Assembly (NCBI GenBank): GCA_043748985.1
Contig: JAYVEG010000204.1
Location: forward strand, 1 to 28,526
Direction: 5' to 3'
From: JBBROS01 sp043748985
GTDB taxonomy: Bacteria > Pseudomonadota > Alphaproteobacteria > Acetobacterales > Acetobacteraceae
DNA length: 28,526 bases
Part shown: positions 1 through 7,465 of the stretch, piece by piece
Layout of the letters: each line of letters opens with the position of its first letter
Position numbering within the stretch: the first letter of the stretch is position 1
The notes under the pieces: generated by a model
Databases searched by the model: none
Seen by the model: only the letters and a program-made list of their open reading frames with translations
Told to the model about the DNA's origin: nothing
Position numbers and translations under genes: made by a program

Positions 1-439
1 CGCCGGCTTCGTCGGTGTCGCCGATGTTCTGGCGAACGGCGTTGGCGCAGGCGGAGTAGCGCTCGATCAAAGCGTGTATGTGGTCGGGGATCGTGTAGAT
101 GTCGGTCGGGTAGGGTTTCAGGGTTGTCTGCTTCGTCACTTCCTGGGTTGTGCCCTTGGCGGTGCCGCCGAGCTGGGTGATGCGCTCGGCCATCATGTCG
201 GTCCACTCGTCCTGCTCGCCGCGGAATTTGTCGAGCATGAGGTGCACGCCGATGAACTGCGGCCCCTTCAGGTTCCAGTGCGCCTGCTTGGTGACGAGGC
301 CGAGGTCGATGCTGTCGGCGAGCCGGGCCTGGAGGAGTTCCATGGCGACGGCCTTGGCGTTGTTCTTCAGGTCGTTGCTGGTTTTGTGAAGGTGGGCGCC
401 CTTGATCTGCTGCCCCACCTTGGCGGGAGAATCGGCCAT
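1..439 (-). CDS. dps: Dps family DNA-binding ferritin-like protein, partial (3' end beyond the window)
   Basis: Dps proteins form dodecamers that oxidise and store iron with hydrogen peroxide and protect DNA in stationary phase or under stress. I translated the minus strand by hand; 146 residues are visible before the left window edge, and the family is about 160-170 residues long. The ferroxidase ligands of E. coli Dps (H51, H63, D67, D78, E82) match here at H54 (in KQAHWNLKG), H66, D70, D81 and E85 with identical spacing, so the visible part looks functional. The lysine-containing N-terminus (residues 1-30) could bind DNA, as in other Dps proteins. The ATG at 439 is preceded by AAGGAG six bases upstream, which fixes the start. 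The gene lies 68 bases downstream of the MFS exporter on the same strand and may have its own promoter in that gap. Confidence 0.93.
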   Translation of the reverse strand, partial: MADSPAKVGQQIKGAHLHKTSNDLKNNAKAVAMELLQARLADSIDLGLVTKQAHWNLKGPQFIGVHLMLDKFRGEQDEWTDMMAERITQLGGTAKGTTQEVTKQTTLKPYPTDIYTIPDHIHALIERYSACANAVRQNIGDTDEAG

Positions 440-445
440 ATTCGG

Positions 446-451
446 CTCCTT
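446..451 (-). promoter_or_regulatory. Ribosome binding site of dps
   Basis: AAGGAG on the minus strand, six bases before the dps ATG. It is a near-perfect Shine-Dalgarno sequence, stronger than most in this window, which fits a protein that can be made in large amounts. It supports the start at 439. Confidence 0.75.
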
Positions 452-507
452 ACACGGTTACGGCGATCTAACGCCTCTGTGCCGCCTACGTTCCTCGGGG
501 GGCATGA

Positions 508-2133
508 TTACGCTGCATGCCGCTTATGCGCGGGGTCGACGCTGATGAAGCGGCAGGGCAGGGGGGCGGCGGCGTCGGAAAAGGGGGCGAGGCCGGCCAG
601 AAGCTGCTTGTCCTCGTCGGAGAGGCGGACGGCCTCACGCAGATGGTCGGTCCAGTTCTGCATGGACCAGACCTCCATCCAGCCTTCGGGGTGTGCCACG
701 TCCTCGTAGAGCTTCCAGTCCATAGCGCCGGCGCGGCCGCGCACGTGCTGGACGACGGCGATCGCCGCGAGGAAACGCTCGCGGTCTGGCGATGCGACGC
801 GATAGCGCACGGTTTCGAGGATGCGGCCGCGCGATCGCGGCAGTGCGGAGGCGAACTCCGGGGCAGGGGCCTCGGGCATCGGGAGCAGCGGTTGTGCGAT
901 GATGACGGCGGGCAATGCGTCATCCAGCGTGGCGCGGCGGACCACGAGTGCCAGGAGGACGCAAAGTGCGGCGGCGAGGCCCATCGAGGCCTGCAGGCCG
1001 ATGACGATGCCGAGGATGCCCCATAACAGCGAGCCGACGGCCAGCGCGGCGTTGAACGCCAACTGGTAGATGGCCAGGGCGCGGGCGCGGACCCAGGCCG
1101 GTGCGGCGAGTTGGGCCGCGGCCTGGATGGTGCTGGCGGCGGTGACCCAGCCCAATCCGAACAACACCATTCCGAGGGCGGCCGGTGCCCAGTGGGTGGA
1201 GACGGCGAGCAGCGCCATGCCGGCGGAGGAGAACAGGCTGGCGCCGACCACGGTCGTGCCGCGGCTGGCCACGCCGCGGAGCCGGGGCAGCAGCATGCCT
1301 GCGGTCACGCCGCCGACGCCCATGAGGCCGAGCAGGACGCCGAAGCTGCCGGCGCCGAGGCCGAGCTGTTCGCGGACGACCAGGGGCAGCATCGCCCAGG
1401 TGGCGGCGGACGGCAGGAAGTAGGCGATCGATCGGGCCATCGCGGCGCGCATGGACGGGGTATGGCGCACGAACTGCATGCCTGCGCGCATGGCCGCGAC
1501 CAGGTGTTCGCGGGGCAGCGCGCTGCGTCTTACGTCGCGGCGCCAGGTGGCGAGGACGGCGATGCCGACGATGAACGAGAGGGCATAGAGGATGAAGGCG
1601 AGGGAGGGGCCGCCGAAGAGAATGAGGATGCCGCCGATCGCCGGGCCGACCGCGCGGGCCAGGTTGAAGCCGATGCCGTTGAGGGCGATGGCGGCGACCA
1701 GGTCCTGCCGGGGCACGATCTCGGGCACGGTGGCGCCCCAGGCCGGCTGATACATCGCGCTGCCGATGCCGATGCAGAAGGTGAGCAGCACGAGGCCGCC
1801 GGCGTCGATGTGCCCGGCGTAGGTGAGGACAGCCAGCAGCGTTGCCGCGGCCAGGGTCCAGCATTGGGTGACGATCAGATACATCCGCCGATCGACGATG
1901 TCGGCCAGCGCGCCTGCCGGGAGCGCGAGCAGGAAGGTCGGCACGATGGTTGCGGCCTGCACGAGGCTGACGCTGAGCGCGTCCGGCGACAGGGTCGTCA
2001 TGAGCCAGCCGGCGCCGGTGTTCTGCAGCCACAGGCCCAGTGCGGTGACCACGTTGGCGGCCCAGAGCGCGCGGAAGACATGATGGCGCAGGGGGGCCAG
2101 TGCGGCGAAGGTGGGTGCTTTGGGTGTGGTCAT
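508..2133 (-). CDS. MFS_3-type major facilitator exporter with C-terminal soluble domain
   Basis: A 541-residue membrane transporter. Residues 1-400 have the hydrophobic pattern of a 12-helix major facilitator protein, with the loop-2/3 signature region LADIVDRRMY. The last about 135 residues are soluble and resemble the dimeric alpha/beta (antibiotic-monooxygenase-like) tail of the MFS_3 family (Pfam PF05977, EntS-like exporters): they start near RYRVASPDRERF and include a W-x-x-HLREAVRLSDED segment. The substrate cannot be read from the sequence; family members export siderophores or other small molecules. The open frame extends about 590 bases further upstream, but that part overlaps the YceI gene in another frame and looks non-protein-like. 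The ATG at 2133 overlaps the YceI stop as ATGA, so the two genes are translationally coupled. Confidence 0.88.
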   Translation of the reverse strand: MTTPKAPTFAALAPLRHHVFRALWAANVVTALGLWLQNTGAGWLMTTLSPDALSVSLVQAATIVPTFLLALPAGALADIVDRRMYLIVTQCWTLAAATLLAVLTYAGHIDAGGLVLLTFCIGIGSAMYQPAWGATVPEIVPRQDLVAAIALNGIGFNLARAVGPAIGGILILFGGPSLAFILYALSFIVGIAVLATWRRDVRRSALPREHLVAAMRAGMQFVRHTPSMRAAMARSIAYFLPSAATWAMLPLVVREQLGLGAGSFGVLLGLMGVGGVTAGMLLPRLRGVASRGTTVVGASLFSSAGMALLAVSTHWAPAALGMVLFGLGWVTAASTIQAAAQLAAPAWVRARALAIYQLAFNAALAVGSLLWGILGIVIGLQASMGLAAALCVLLALVVRRATLDDALPAVIIAQPLLPMPEAPAPEFASALPRSRGRILETVRYRVASPDRERFLAAIAVVQHVRGRAGAMDWKLYEDVAHPEGWMEVWSMQNWTDHLREAVRLSDEDKQLLAGLAPFSDAAAPLPCRFISVDPAHKRHAA

Positions 2134-2678
2134 CCGCCGAAGCCGGGGGGCATTCCTGCCGTCATGCTGATCCGTACTTCCGGGCCGGCCATGAACGGGC
2201 GGGCGCCCATGCCCCATTCTGCCCGCCGCATCATGCCCGCCGCCGTCCAGGTGCCATTGGCGCGGGTGACGTTCAGCACGATCGGCTTGCTGATGCCGTG
2301 CAGCAGCAGCGTCGCCTCCAGCCGGCCGTCGACACACTGGCCGTTGATCCTGAAGTCGGGATAGGCCGTGACGTCCAGCAGGTCGGGCCCCTGTGCGTCC
2401 TGCGTCATCAGACGGGATCCCATGTCGAGGCTTGCGGTTTCGGCCTCCAGCGTGAGCGTGCAGGCCTGGGGGTCCTTGTTGTCGAGCGTGAGGGTGCCGC
2501 GGAAGCGGGTGAACTGTCCCTCGATGGGCACCAGGCCGAGGCCGTAGGCGCGGAAGCGGACTTGTACGCTGCCGGGTTGCAGGACGAATTTGCTGGGTGC
2601 GGCCCATGATGGCGGGCCGCTCAACAACAATGCCACGCACGCGTAGGCGACCCGCCGCATCGACGATCCTCGCCGCAT
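2130..2678 (-). CDS. YceI-like family secreted protein
   Basis: A 182-residue YceI/lipocalin-like protein. YceI-family proteins are periplasmic beta-barrels that bind isoprenoid-type lipids; the exact ligand here is unknown. A Sec signal peptide covers about residues 1-27 (RR, then VAYACVALLLSG, cleavage near SWA-AP). The mature part has the family pattern: an FVLQPGSVQVRF opening strand, EGQFTRFRGTLTLD, DMGSRLMTQDA and LLDVTAYPDFRI near the middle, then a TLLLHGISKPIVL strand. Two starts are possible: 2678 (GGGGAAGCG before the ATG) or 2660 (GAGGAT before the ATG); either leaves a normal signal peptide. Its stop overlaps the exporter start by four bases. A joint function of the two genes is plausible but not shown. 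Confidence 0.85.
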   Translation of the reverse strand: MRRGSSMRRVAYACVALLLSGPPSWAAPSKFVLQPGSVQVRFRAYGLGLVPIEGQFTRFRGTLTLDNKDPQACTLTLEAETASLDMGSRLMTQDAQGPDLLDVTAYPDFRINGQCVDGRLEATLLLHGISKPIVLNVTRANGTWTAAGMMRRAEWGMGARPFMAGPEVRISMTAGMPPGFGG

Positions 2679-2750
2679 CGCTTCCCCTTGGTCCAGACCT
2701 GGAGGAGAGTAGCGCGGATTGCATTATCAGCCAGCACGGAGAGTTCGTTC
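2679..2750. promoter_or_regulatory. Divergent intergenic region between the YceI-like gene and bdhA
   Basis: 72 bases separate two divergent start codons, so promoters for both directions must lie here or reach into the genes. A GATAAT on the minus strand (within 2722-2732) is a possible -10 element for the YceI-exporter pair, but no convincing -35 sits at the right distance. On the plus strand GGAGAG (2738-2743), seven bases before the ATG at 2751, is the bdhA ribosome binding site. No clear operator palindrome was seen. Confidence 0.4.
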
Positions 2751-3533
2751 ATGTCACTCAAAGGTCGCGTTGCCCTTGTCACGGGATCGACCAGCGGCAT
2801 CGGGCTGGGGATCGCGCATGCGTTGGCGGAGGCCGGGGCGGATGTGATGCTGAACGGGTTCGGGAGTGCCGAGGCAATCCGGGCGGCGGTCGCTGGGGTG
2901 GCGGCGCATGGGGTACGGGTGCAGCACGACGGTGCGGACCTGATGCAGGCGGAGGGTGCTTCGGGGCTGGTGTCGCGGACGCAGGCGGCGTTCGGGCGGC
3001 TGGATATCCTGGTCAACAATGCGGGGATCCAGCATACGGCGACGATTGCCGCGTTCCCGCCGGCGAAGTGGGACGCGGTCATCGCGCTGAACTTGTCGGC
3101 GCCGTTCCACTGCATGCAGGCGTCGATTCCTGGGATGGTCGCGGGGGGGTGGGGTCGGATCATCAACATCGCGAGTGCGCATGGGCTGGTGGGGAGCGCG
3201 CAGAAGTCGGCCTATGTCGCGGCCAAGCACGGGCTGATGGGGCTGACGAAGGTGGGTGCGATCGAGCTGGCCAATAGCGGGGTGACGGTCAATGCCATCT
3301 GCCCCGGATGGGTGCTGACGCCGTTGGTGCAGGCGCAGATCGACGCGCGGGCCACGGCGAGCGGGACGGCGGCTGATCAGGTGGCGCATGCGTTGCTGAC
3401 GGAGAAGCAGCCGATGGCGCAGTTCACGACGCCGGAGGGGCTGGGGGGGCTGGCGGTGTTCCTGTGCTCGGACGCTGCGGCGACCATGACCGGGGTGCCA
3501 CTGTCGATGGATGGCGGGTGGACGGCGCAGTAA
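2751..3533 (+). CDS. bdhA: D-3-hydroxybutyrate dehydrogenase (SDR family)
   Basis: Interconverts D-3-hydroxybutyrate and acetoacetate with NAD in the cytoplasm, in polyhydroxybutyrate and ketone-body use. 260 residues, the normal length. The short-chain dehydrogenase signatures are complete: TGSTSGIG (11-18), NNAG (89-92), N114, S142, Y155 and K159. The residues that bind the substrate in known 3-hydroxybutyrate dehydrogenases are at the expected numbers: Q94, H144, K152 and Q196. This makes the specific assignment stronger than a general SDR call. The ATG at 2751 has GGAGAG seven bases upstream; an in-frame upstream extension to 2688 lacks a comparable signal. The epimerase gene starts within a few bases of the stop. 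No polyhydroxybutyrate synthase or depolymerase is in the window. Confidence 0.93.
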   Translation: MSLKGRVALVTGSTSGIGLGIAHALAEAGADVMLNGFGSAEAIRAAVAGVAAHGVRVQHDGADLMQAEGASGLVSRTQAAFGRLDILVNNAGIQHTATIAAFPPAKWDAVIALNLSAPFHCMQASIPGMVAGGWGRIINIASAHGLVGSAQKSAYVAAKHGLMGLTKVGAIELANSGVTVNAICPGWVLTPLVQAQIDARATASGTAADQVAHALLTEKQPMAQFTTPEGLGGLAVFLCSDAAATMTGVPLSMDGGWTAQ

Positions 3534-3535
3534 CC

Positions 3536-4507
3536 GTGGGGACCACCATCGTCACGGGGGCCGCGGGGTTCGTGGGGTTCCATGTGGCTCGGGCGCTGTT
3601 GGGGCGCGGCGAGCGGGTGATCGGGATCGACAGCGTTAACAGCTATTATGACGTTGCGCTGAAGCATGCGCGGTTGGCGCAGCTGCAGGATTTGCCGGGC
3701 TTCACGTTCCATCGGGCGGACATTGCGGAGAAGGCGGCGATGTTCCCGCTGTTCGAGGCGTCCGGGGCGACGAGGGTGGTGCATCTGGCGGCCCAGGCGG
3801 GGGTGCGTTACTCGATGGAGGATCCTTGGGCGTATGTGTCGTCCAACGTGATGGGGCACGTGACGATCCTGGAGGCGGCGCGGCGGCTGATTGGGCTGGA
3901 GCATCTGGTCTATGCCAGTTCCAGCTCGGTGTATGGGGGCAACACGAAGCTGCCGTTCGCGGAGGTGGACCCGGTCGATACGCCGGTGTCGCTGTATGCC
4001 GCGACGAAGCGGTCGGACGAGCTGATGTCGCACGCGTACTGGCATCTGTATGGGATGCCGTTAACGGGGCTTCGGTTCTTCACGGTGTATGGGCCGTGGG
4101 GGCGTCCGGACATGGCATATTACAGCTTTGCCGAGGCGATTTTGGCGGGGCGACCGATCACCGTCTACGACGAGGGCCGGTTGAGGCGCGATTTCACATA
4201 TATAGACGACATCGTTGCGGGGGTGCTGGCGTGCCTGGATCGGCCGGTGGCGGGGCCGCCGCGGGTGTTCAACATCGGCAACAACCGGAGTGAGTATGTG
4301 AGCGAGCTGGTCGGATTGCTGGAGAAGGGTTTAGGGCGGCGGGCGATCGTGCAGTCCGCGCCGCGTCCGGTGGCCGATGTGGTGGAGACTTGCGCGGACC
4401 TGGTGGCGATCCAGGCGGCGACGGGGTATGCGCCGACGACGCCGCTGGATGTGGGGATACCGCGGTTCGTCGAGTGGCTGCTGGCGTATAAGGGGCGCAA
4501 CGCGTAG
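3536..4507 (+). CDS. NAD-dependent epimerase, probably UDP-glucuronate 4-epimerase
   Basis: Extended SDR of 323 residues. Nearest in style to UDP-glucuronate 4-epimerases, which make UDP-galacturonate for lipopolysaccharide or capsule. Motifs: TGAAGFVG (7-14), HLAAQAGVRYS (83-93), SSSSVYG (128-134), the Y154-x3-K158 catalytic pair, FFTVYGPWGRPDMA (181-194) and RRDFTYIDDI (217-226), the last typical of this subgroup. There is no ATG at a sensible place: the GTG at 3536, three bases after the bdhA stop, puts the first beta strand right at the N-terminus. A GTG at 3518 inside bdhA is the alternative. Neither has a strong ribosome binding site, so translation probably depends on coupling to bdhA. 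The UDP-glucuronate specificity is inference from motif resemblance. Confidence 0.82.
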   Translation: MGTTIVTGAAGFVGFHVARALLGRGERVIGIDSVNSYYDVALKHARLAQLQDLPGFTFHRADIAEKAAMFPLFEASGATRVVHLAAQAGVRYSMEDPWAYVSSNVMGHVTILEAARRLIGLEHLVYASSSSVYGGNTKLPFAEVDPVDTPVSLYAATKRSDELMSHAYWHLYGMPLTGLRFFTVYGPWGRPDMAYYSFAEAILAGRPITVYDEGRLRRDFTYIDDIVAGVLACLDRPVAGPPRVFNIGNNRSEYVSELVGLLEKGLGRRAIVQSAPRPVADVVETCADLVAIQAATGYAPTTPLDVGIPRFVEWLLAYKGRNA

Positions 4508-4553
4508 CGGGCGTTGTCACGGTGCGGCGCCTTGGTCCCACCAGGCAGGGAGG
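4508..4553. other. Short convergent intergenic gap
   Basis: 46 bases between the convergent epimerase and YeiH-type genes, both ending in TAG. I see no strong stem-loop with a T tract, so no terminator is called. Confidence 0.3.
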
Positions 4554-5612
4554 CTAGATCCCGAGAACGCGGATCAGGACCAGGCTTACGACCAGAAGCA
4601 TGACCAATGACAATGTGACCGTCGCGGTCACTGCGGGGCCGGCCCTGGCCACTGTCCGGACGTCCACACCGAGGCCGAGTGCGGCCATCGAGACGATGGT
4701 CAGGGCGGTCGAGAGCCAGGCCAGGGGTGGCAATGCGGCGACGGGCAGGACGCCGGCGGATCGCAGGCCGGCGAGTGCCAGGAAGCCGAGGATGAACCAG
4801 GGCACGACCTGGTTCACGGCGAGGCGCTTCCGCACGCCTCCGGTTCCGGCCATGTGCCGGGCTGCGCCGACGGAGAGTACGGTTACCAGGGGGCCGAGCA
4901 TCAGCACGCGGACCAGCTTGACCAGGGTGCCCGTCTGCACGGCGAGGGTGCCGATGGGGGCTGTTGCGGCCAGGACTTGGGGGACTGCGTAGACCGTCAG
5001 GCCGGCGAGCACGCCGTACTGGACCTGGGTCATGTGCAGCAAGGGTTCGGCGAGTGGCAGGAGGAGGACCACGATGACGCCGAGGACGGCGGTGAAGGCG
5101 ATGGAGGAGGCGACATCCTTGCTGCTGGCGCCGATCACCGGAGCGACGGCGGCGATGGCGGAGTTGCCGCAGATCGAGTTGCCGGCGGCGACCAGGATGG
5201 CCATGCGGACCGGCAGGCCGAAGGCGCGGCCGATGCCGTAGCTGCAGGCGACGGCCGCCACCACGATCGCTGCGATGCCCAGGAGGAGTTCGACCCCGGC
5301 GGCGGCGATGGCCTGCAGGCTGATGGAGGCGCCCAGCAGGAGCACCGCGACCTCCAGGACCGTTTTGGCGCAGAATGCGATGCCTGCCTTAAAGCGTGGG
5401 CCGGGTGCCCAGGCGGTGCGGACCGCGGTGCCGAGCAGGATGGCGAGCACGAGTGCCTCGAGCCAGGGACGGCCGAACAGGCGTTCCTCGATCATCTGGA
5501 CAGCGAGTGCGGCGAGTGTCACGCCGATACAGAGCAGGATGCCGGGCAGGCGCTCGTTCGGCGGCAGGGCCGATTGATCGAGCATGGGTGAGGCTGCGGC
5601 AGACGCTGGCAT
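4554..5612 (-). CDS. YeiH family putative sulfate exporter / membrane protein (PF03601)
   Basis: A 352-residue polytopic inner-membrane protein, about ten hydrophobic segments, of the YeiH (Cons_hypoth698) family. The family signature GNSICGNSAIAA is at residues 144-155, followed by APVIGASSKDVASSIAFTA. Other family features are the Q..YGVLAGLTVYAVPQVLA region and the VDVRTVARAG loop before the last helix. Members have been proposed to export sulfate or related anions, but this is poorly tested. The start at 5612 has no obvious ribosome binding site; the Met at 5585 (residue 10) is an alternative. It is transcribed away from the glycosyltransferase. YeiH genes are often next to a LysR regulator; none is visible here. 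Confidence 0.88.
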   Translation of the reverse strand: MPASAAASPMLDQSALPPNERLPGILLCIGVTLAALAVQMIEERLFGRPWLEALVLAILLGTAVRTAWAPGPRFKAGIAFCAKTVLEVAVLLLGASISLQAIAAAGVELLLGIAAIVVAAVACSYGIGRAFGLPVRMAILVAAGNSICGNSAIAAVAPVIGASSKDVASSIAFTAVLGVIVVLLLPLAEPLLHMTQVQYGVLAGLTVYAVPQVLAATAPIGTLAVQTGTLVKLVRVLMLGPLVTVLSVGAARHMAGTGGVRKRLAVNQVVPWFILGFLALAGLRSAGVLPVAALPPLAWLSTALTIVSMAALGLGVDVRTVARAGPAVTATVTLSLVMLLVVSLVLIRVLGI

Positions 5613-5710
5613 TGCCCATGGTTAGCGCATCGTTGCCGGCGCGGCTACCGGGTCGGCTACCGGCTTTTGGGGCAGTGGGCGGATGTCGCCATTTGGGATA
5701 CGGTCGGGGC
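5613..5710. promoter_or_regulatory. Divergent promoter region with a short tandem repeat
   Basis: 98 bases between the YeiH-type gene and the glycosyltransferase, read in opposite directions. It contains two copies of CGGCTACCGG (5642-5651 and 5654-5663) spaced by 12 bases, which could be a protein-binding site or chance. No standard sigma-70 promoter stands out. Confidence 0.35.
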
Positions 5711-6649
5711 ATGTCGTTTGCGCCCCGAATCGCCGTGCTGGTTCCCTGCTACAATGAGGAGGTCGCGATCCCTCGGGTGGTTGCGGACTTCCGCGCGGCA
5801 CTGCCCGAGGCGGTCGTCTATGTTTATGACAACAATTCGAGCGACCGCACTGCCGCGGTGGCTCGGGCGGCCGGCGCCGAGGTGCGGCTGGAAACCTTGC
5901 AGGGCAAGGGCCATGTCATCCGGCGGATGTTCGCCGACATCGATGCCGATCTGTATGTGCTGGTCGATGGTGACGACACGTATGACGCCAGCGCTGCGCC
6001 GGCGATGGTACGGCTTGCGCTGGATCATGGGTTCGACATGGTCAACGGCACGCGCGTCACCGATATCGAGGCGGCGTATCGGCCGGGGCACCGGCTGGGA
6101 AATTTGGTGCTGACGGGGATCGTCCGGATCATCTTCGGGGACCGGATCACCGACATGCTGAGCGGGTATCGGGTGTTCTCGCGCCGGTTCGTGAAATCGT
6201 TTCCCGCCTTGTCGAGCGGGTTCGAGACGGAAACCGAGTTCACCGTTCATGCTCTGGAGCTACGGATGCCGGTGGGGGAGCTGCCGACGCGTTACAAAGA
6301 CCGGCCGGAGGGGTCGGTGTCGAAGCTGCGGACCTATAGCGACGGCATTCGGATCTTGCGGACCATCATGATCCTGGTGAAGGAGGAGCGACCGCTGGCG
6401 TTCTTCACGGTGGTGGCGGGTGTGTTCTTCCTGCTGGGGTTAGTGCTCAGCGTTCCGTTGATACTGAGCTATGTGCAGACCGGCCTGGTGCCGCGGCTAC
6501 CGACGGCGGTGTTGGTGGTCGGGTTGATGATGTTGTCGGCGCTGTCGCTGACGTGCGGGTTGATTCTCGATTCCGTGTCGCGCGGGCGGAAGGAGATCAA
6601 GCAGCTCGCCTACCTCGGTATTCCGGGCCCGCCGCGGGGGGACGTATGA
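5711..6649 (+). CDS. Family 2 glycosyltransferase, polyprenyl-phosphate-sugar synthase type, with two C-terminal membrane helices
   Basis: 312 residues. The N-terminal GT-A domain has VPCYNEE (11-17), YDNNSSDRT (39-47), the DGDD metal-binding motif (86-89) and an acceptor/catalytic region around ITDMLSGYRVFSRRF and GFETETEFTVHALE (146-183). Two hydrophobic helices follow (about 229-254 and 264-288). The architecture resembles DPM1/GtrB-like enzymes, which transfer a sugar from a nucleotide to a lipid carrier at the inner membrane; donor and acceptor are unknown. The ATG at 5711 was chosen because the GT fold starts there; the frame is open further upstream but that part is not protein-like. 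The stop overlaps the mepA start (ATGA), so both are likely made together, suggesting an envelope role. Confidence 0.88.
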   Translation: MSFAPRIAVLVPCYNEEVAIPRVVADFRAALPEAVVYVYDNNSSDRTAAVARAAGAEVRLETLQGKGHVIRRMFADIDADLYVLVDGDDTYDASAAPAMVRLALDHGFDMVNGTRVTDIEAAYRPGHRLGNLVLTGIVRIIFGDRITDMLSGYRVFSRRFVKSFPALSSGFETETEFTVHALELRMPVGELPTRYKDRPEGSVSKLRTYSDGIRILRTIMILVKEERPLAFFTVVAGVFFLLGLVLSVPLILSYVQTGLVPRLPTAVLVVGLMMLSALSLTCGLILDSVSRGRKEIKQLAYLGIPGPPRGDV

Positions 6650-7443
6650 GGGCGTTGCTTTTCGCGTTGCTGCTGTGGCCTGGCCTGGTGGTGGGGCAGG
6701 AGGCGCCGCGGATCGTTGGCGGGCCTGGGGGCGGCTGCATTGCGGGGGCGGTGCAACTGCCGGCGGAGGGGCCGGGGTTCACGACGATCCGGACGCAGCG
6801 AAGCTGGTTCTGGGGGCATCCGTCGACCATCGCGGCGCTGCAGCTGCTGGCCCGCGAGGCCAGTGCCGCGGGCATGGGGTCGTTGTATATGAACGACATC
6901 AGCAAGCCTCGCGGGGGGCCGTTTCCCGGGGTTCATGCCAGCCACATGCTGGGGCTGGATGCCGACGTTTGGCTCGACGTTCGGCCGAAGCCGGCACTGA
7001 CGGCTGCGCAGCGGGATGGGATCGAGGTCGAGAGCCTGGTTCGTGCCGATGGGCGGGGCGTGGAGGCCGGGCTGTGGTCGCCGCAGCATGCGAATTTGTT
7101 GCGGCTGGCGACCCAGCTGCCGGGGGTCGATCGGGTGCTGGTGAATGCGGCGATCAAGAAGCAGCTTTGTGCGGTTGTTACCGGCGACCGTTCCTGGCTC
7201 AATCGGGTGCGGCCGTGGTACGGTCATGCGGCGCATATCCACATCCATTTCCGTTGTCCCCCGAACCAGCCGGAATGCACCGACCAGGCGCCGCCGCCGG
7301 CCGGTGACGGGTGCGATGCGAGCCTGCAGTGGTGGTTCGACCAGCTGGATGCGTCCCAGAAGCCGGCCGGGCCGGTTCGGCCGCCGAAGCCTGTGGTGCT
7401 GCCGGCGGCGTGTGCGGCGATCATGGGGCGCGTGCCGGGGTGA
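6646..7443 (+). CDS. mepA: Penicillin-insensitive murein endopeptidase (MepA, M74)
   Basis: Zinc endopeptidase that cuts peptide cross-links of peptidoglycan in the periplasm. 265 residues, with a Sec signal peptide (MRALLFALLLWPGLVVG). The zinc site is complete: HASHMLGLDAD (97-107; H100 and D107 are the likely ligands) and the HAAHIHIHFRCP segment (194-205) with H199/H201. SKPRGGPFPG, just before the first motif, is also typical. Several cysteines (31, 175, 204, 211, 223, 255) could form the disulfides known in MepA. The ATG overlaps the glycosyltransferase stop by four bases. E. coli MepA has 274 residues, so the length is normal. The C-terminal tail after residue 235 is proline-rich. Confidence 0.93.
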   Translation: MRALLFALLLWPGLVVGQEAPRIVGGPGGGCIAGAVQLPAEGPGFTTIRTQRSWFWGHPSTIAALQLLAREASAAGMGSLYMNDISKPRGGPFPGVHASHMLGLDADVWLDVRPKPALTAAQRDGIEVESLVRADGRGVEAGLWSPQHANLLRLATQLPGVDRVLVNAAIKKQLCAVVTGDRSWLNRVRPWYGHAAHIHIHFRCPPNQPECTDQAPPPAGDGCDASLQWWFDQLDASQKPAGPVRPPKPVVLPAACAAIMGRVPG

Positions 7444-7465
7444 TGCGGCAGGGGCATGTCGGGCT

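Noticed and set aside
2134..2724. N-terminal extension of the MFS_3 exporter frame
   Set aside because: It overlaps the YceI gene in another frame, looks non-protein-like, and the ATGA start at 2133 gives a normal exporter.
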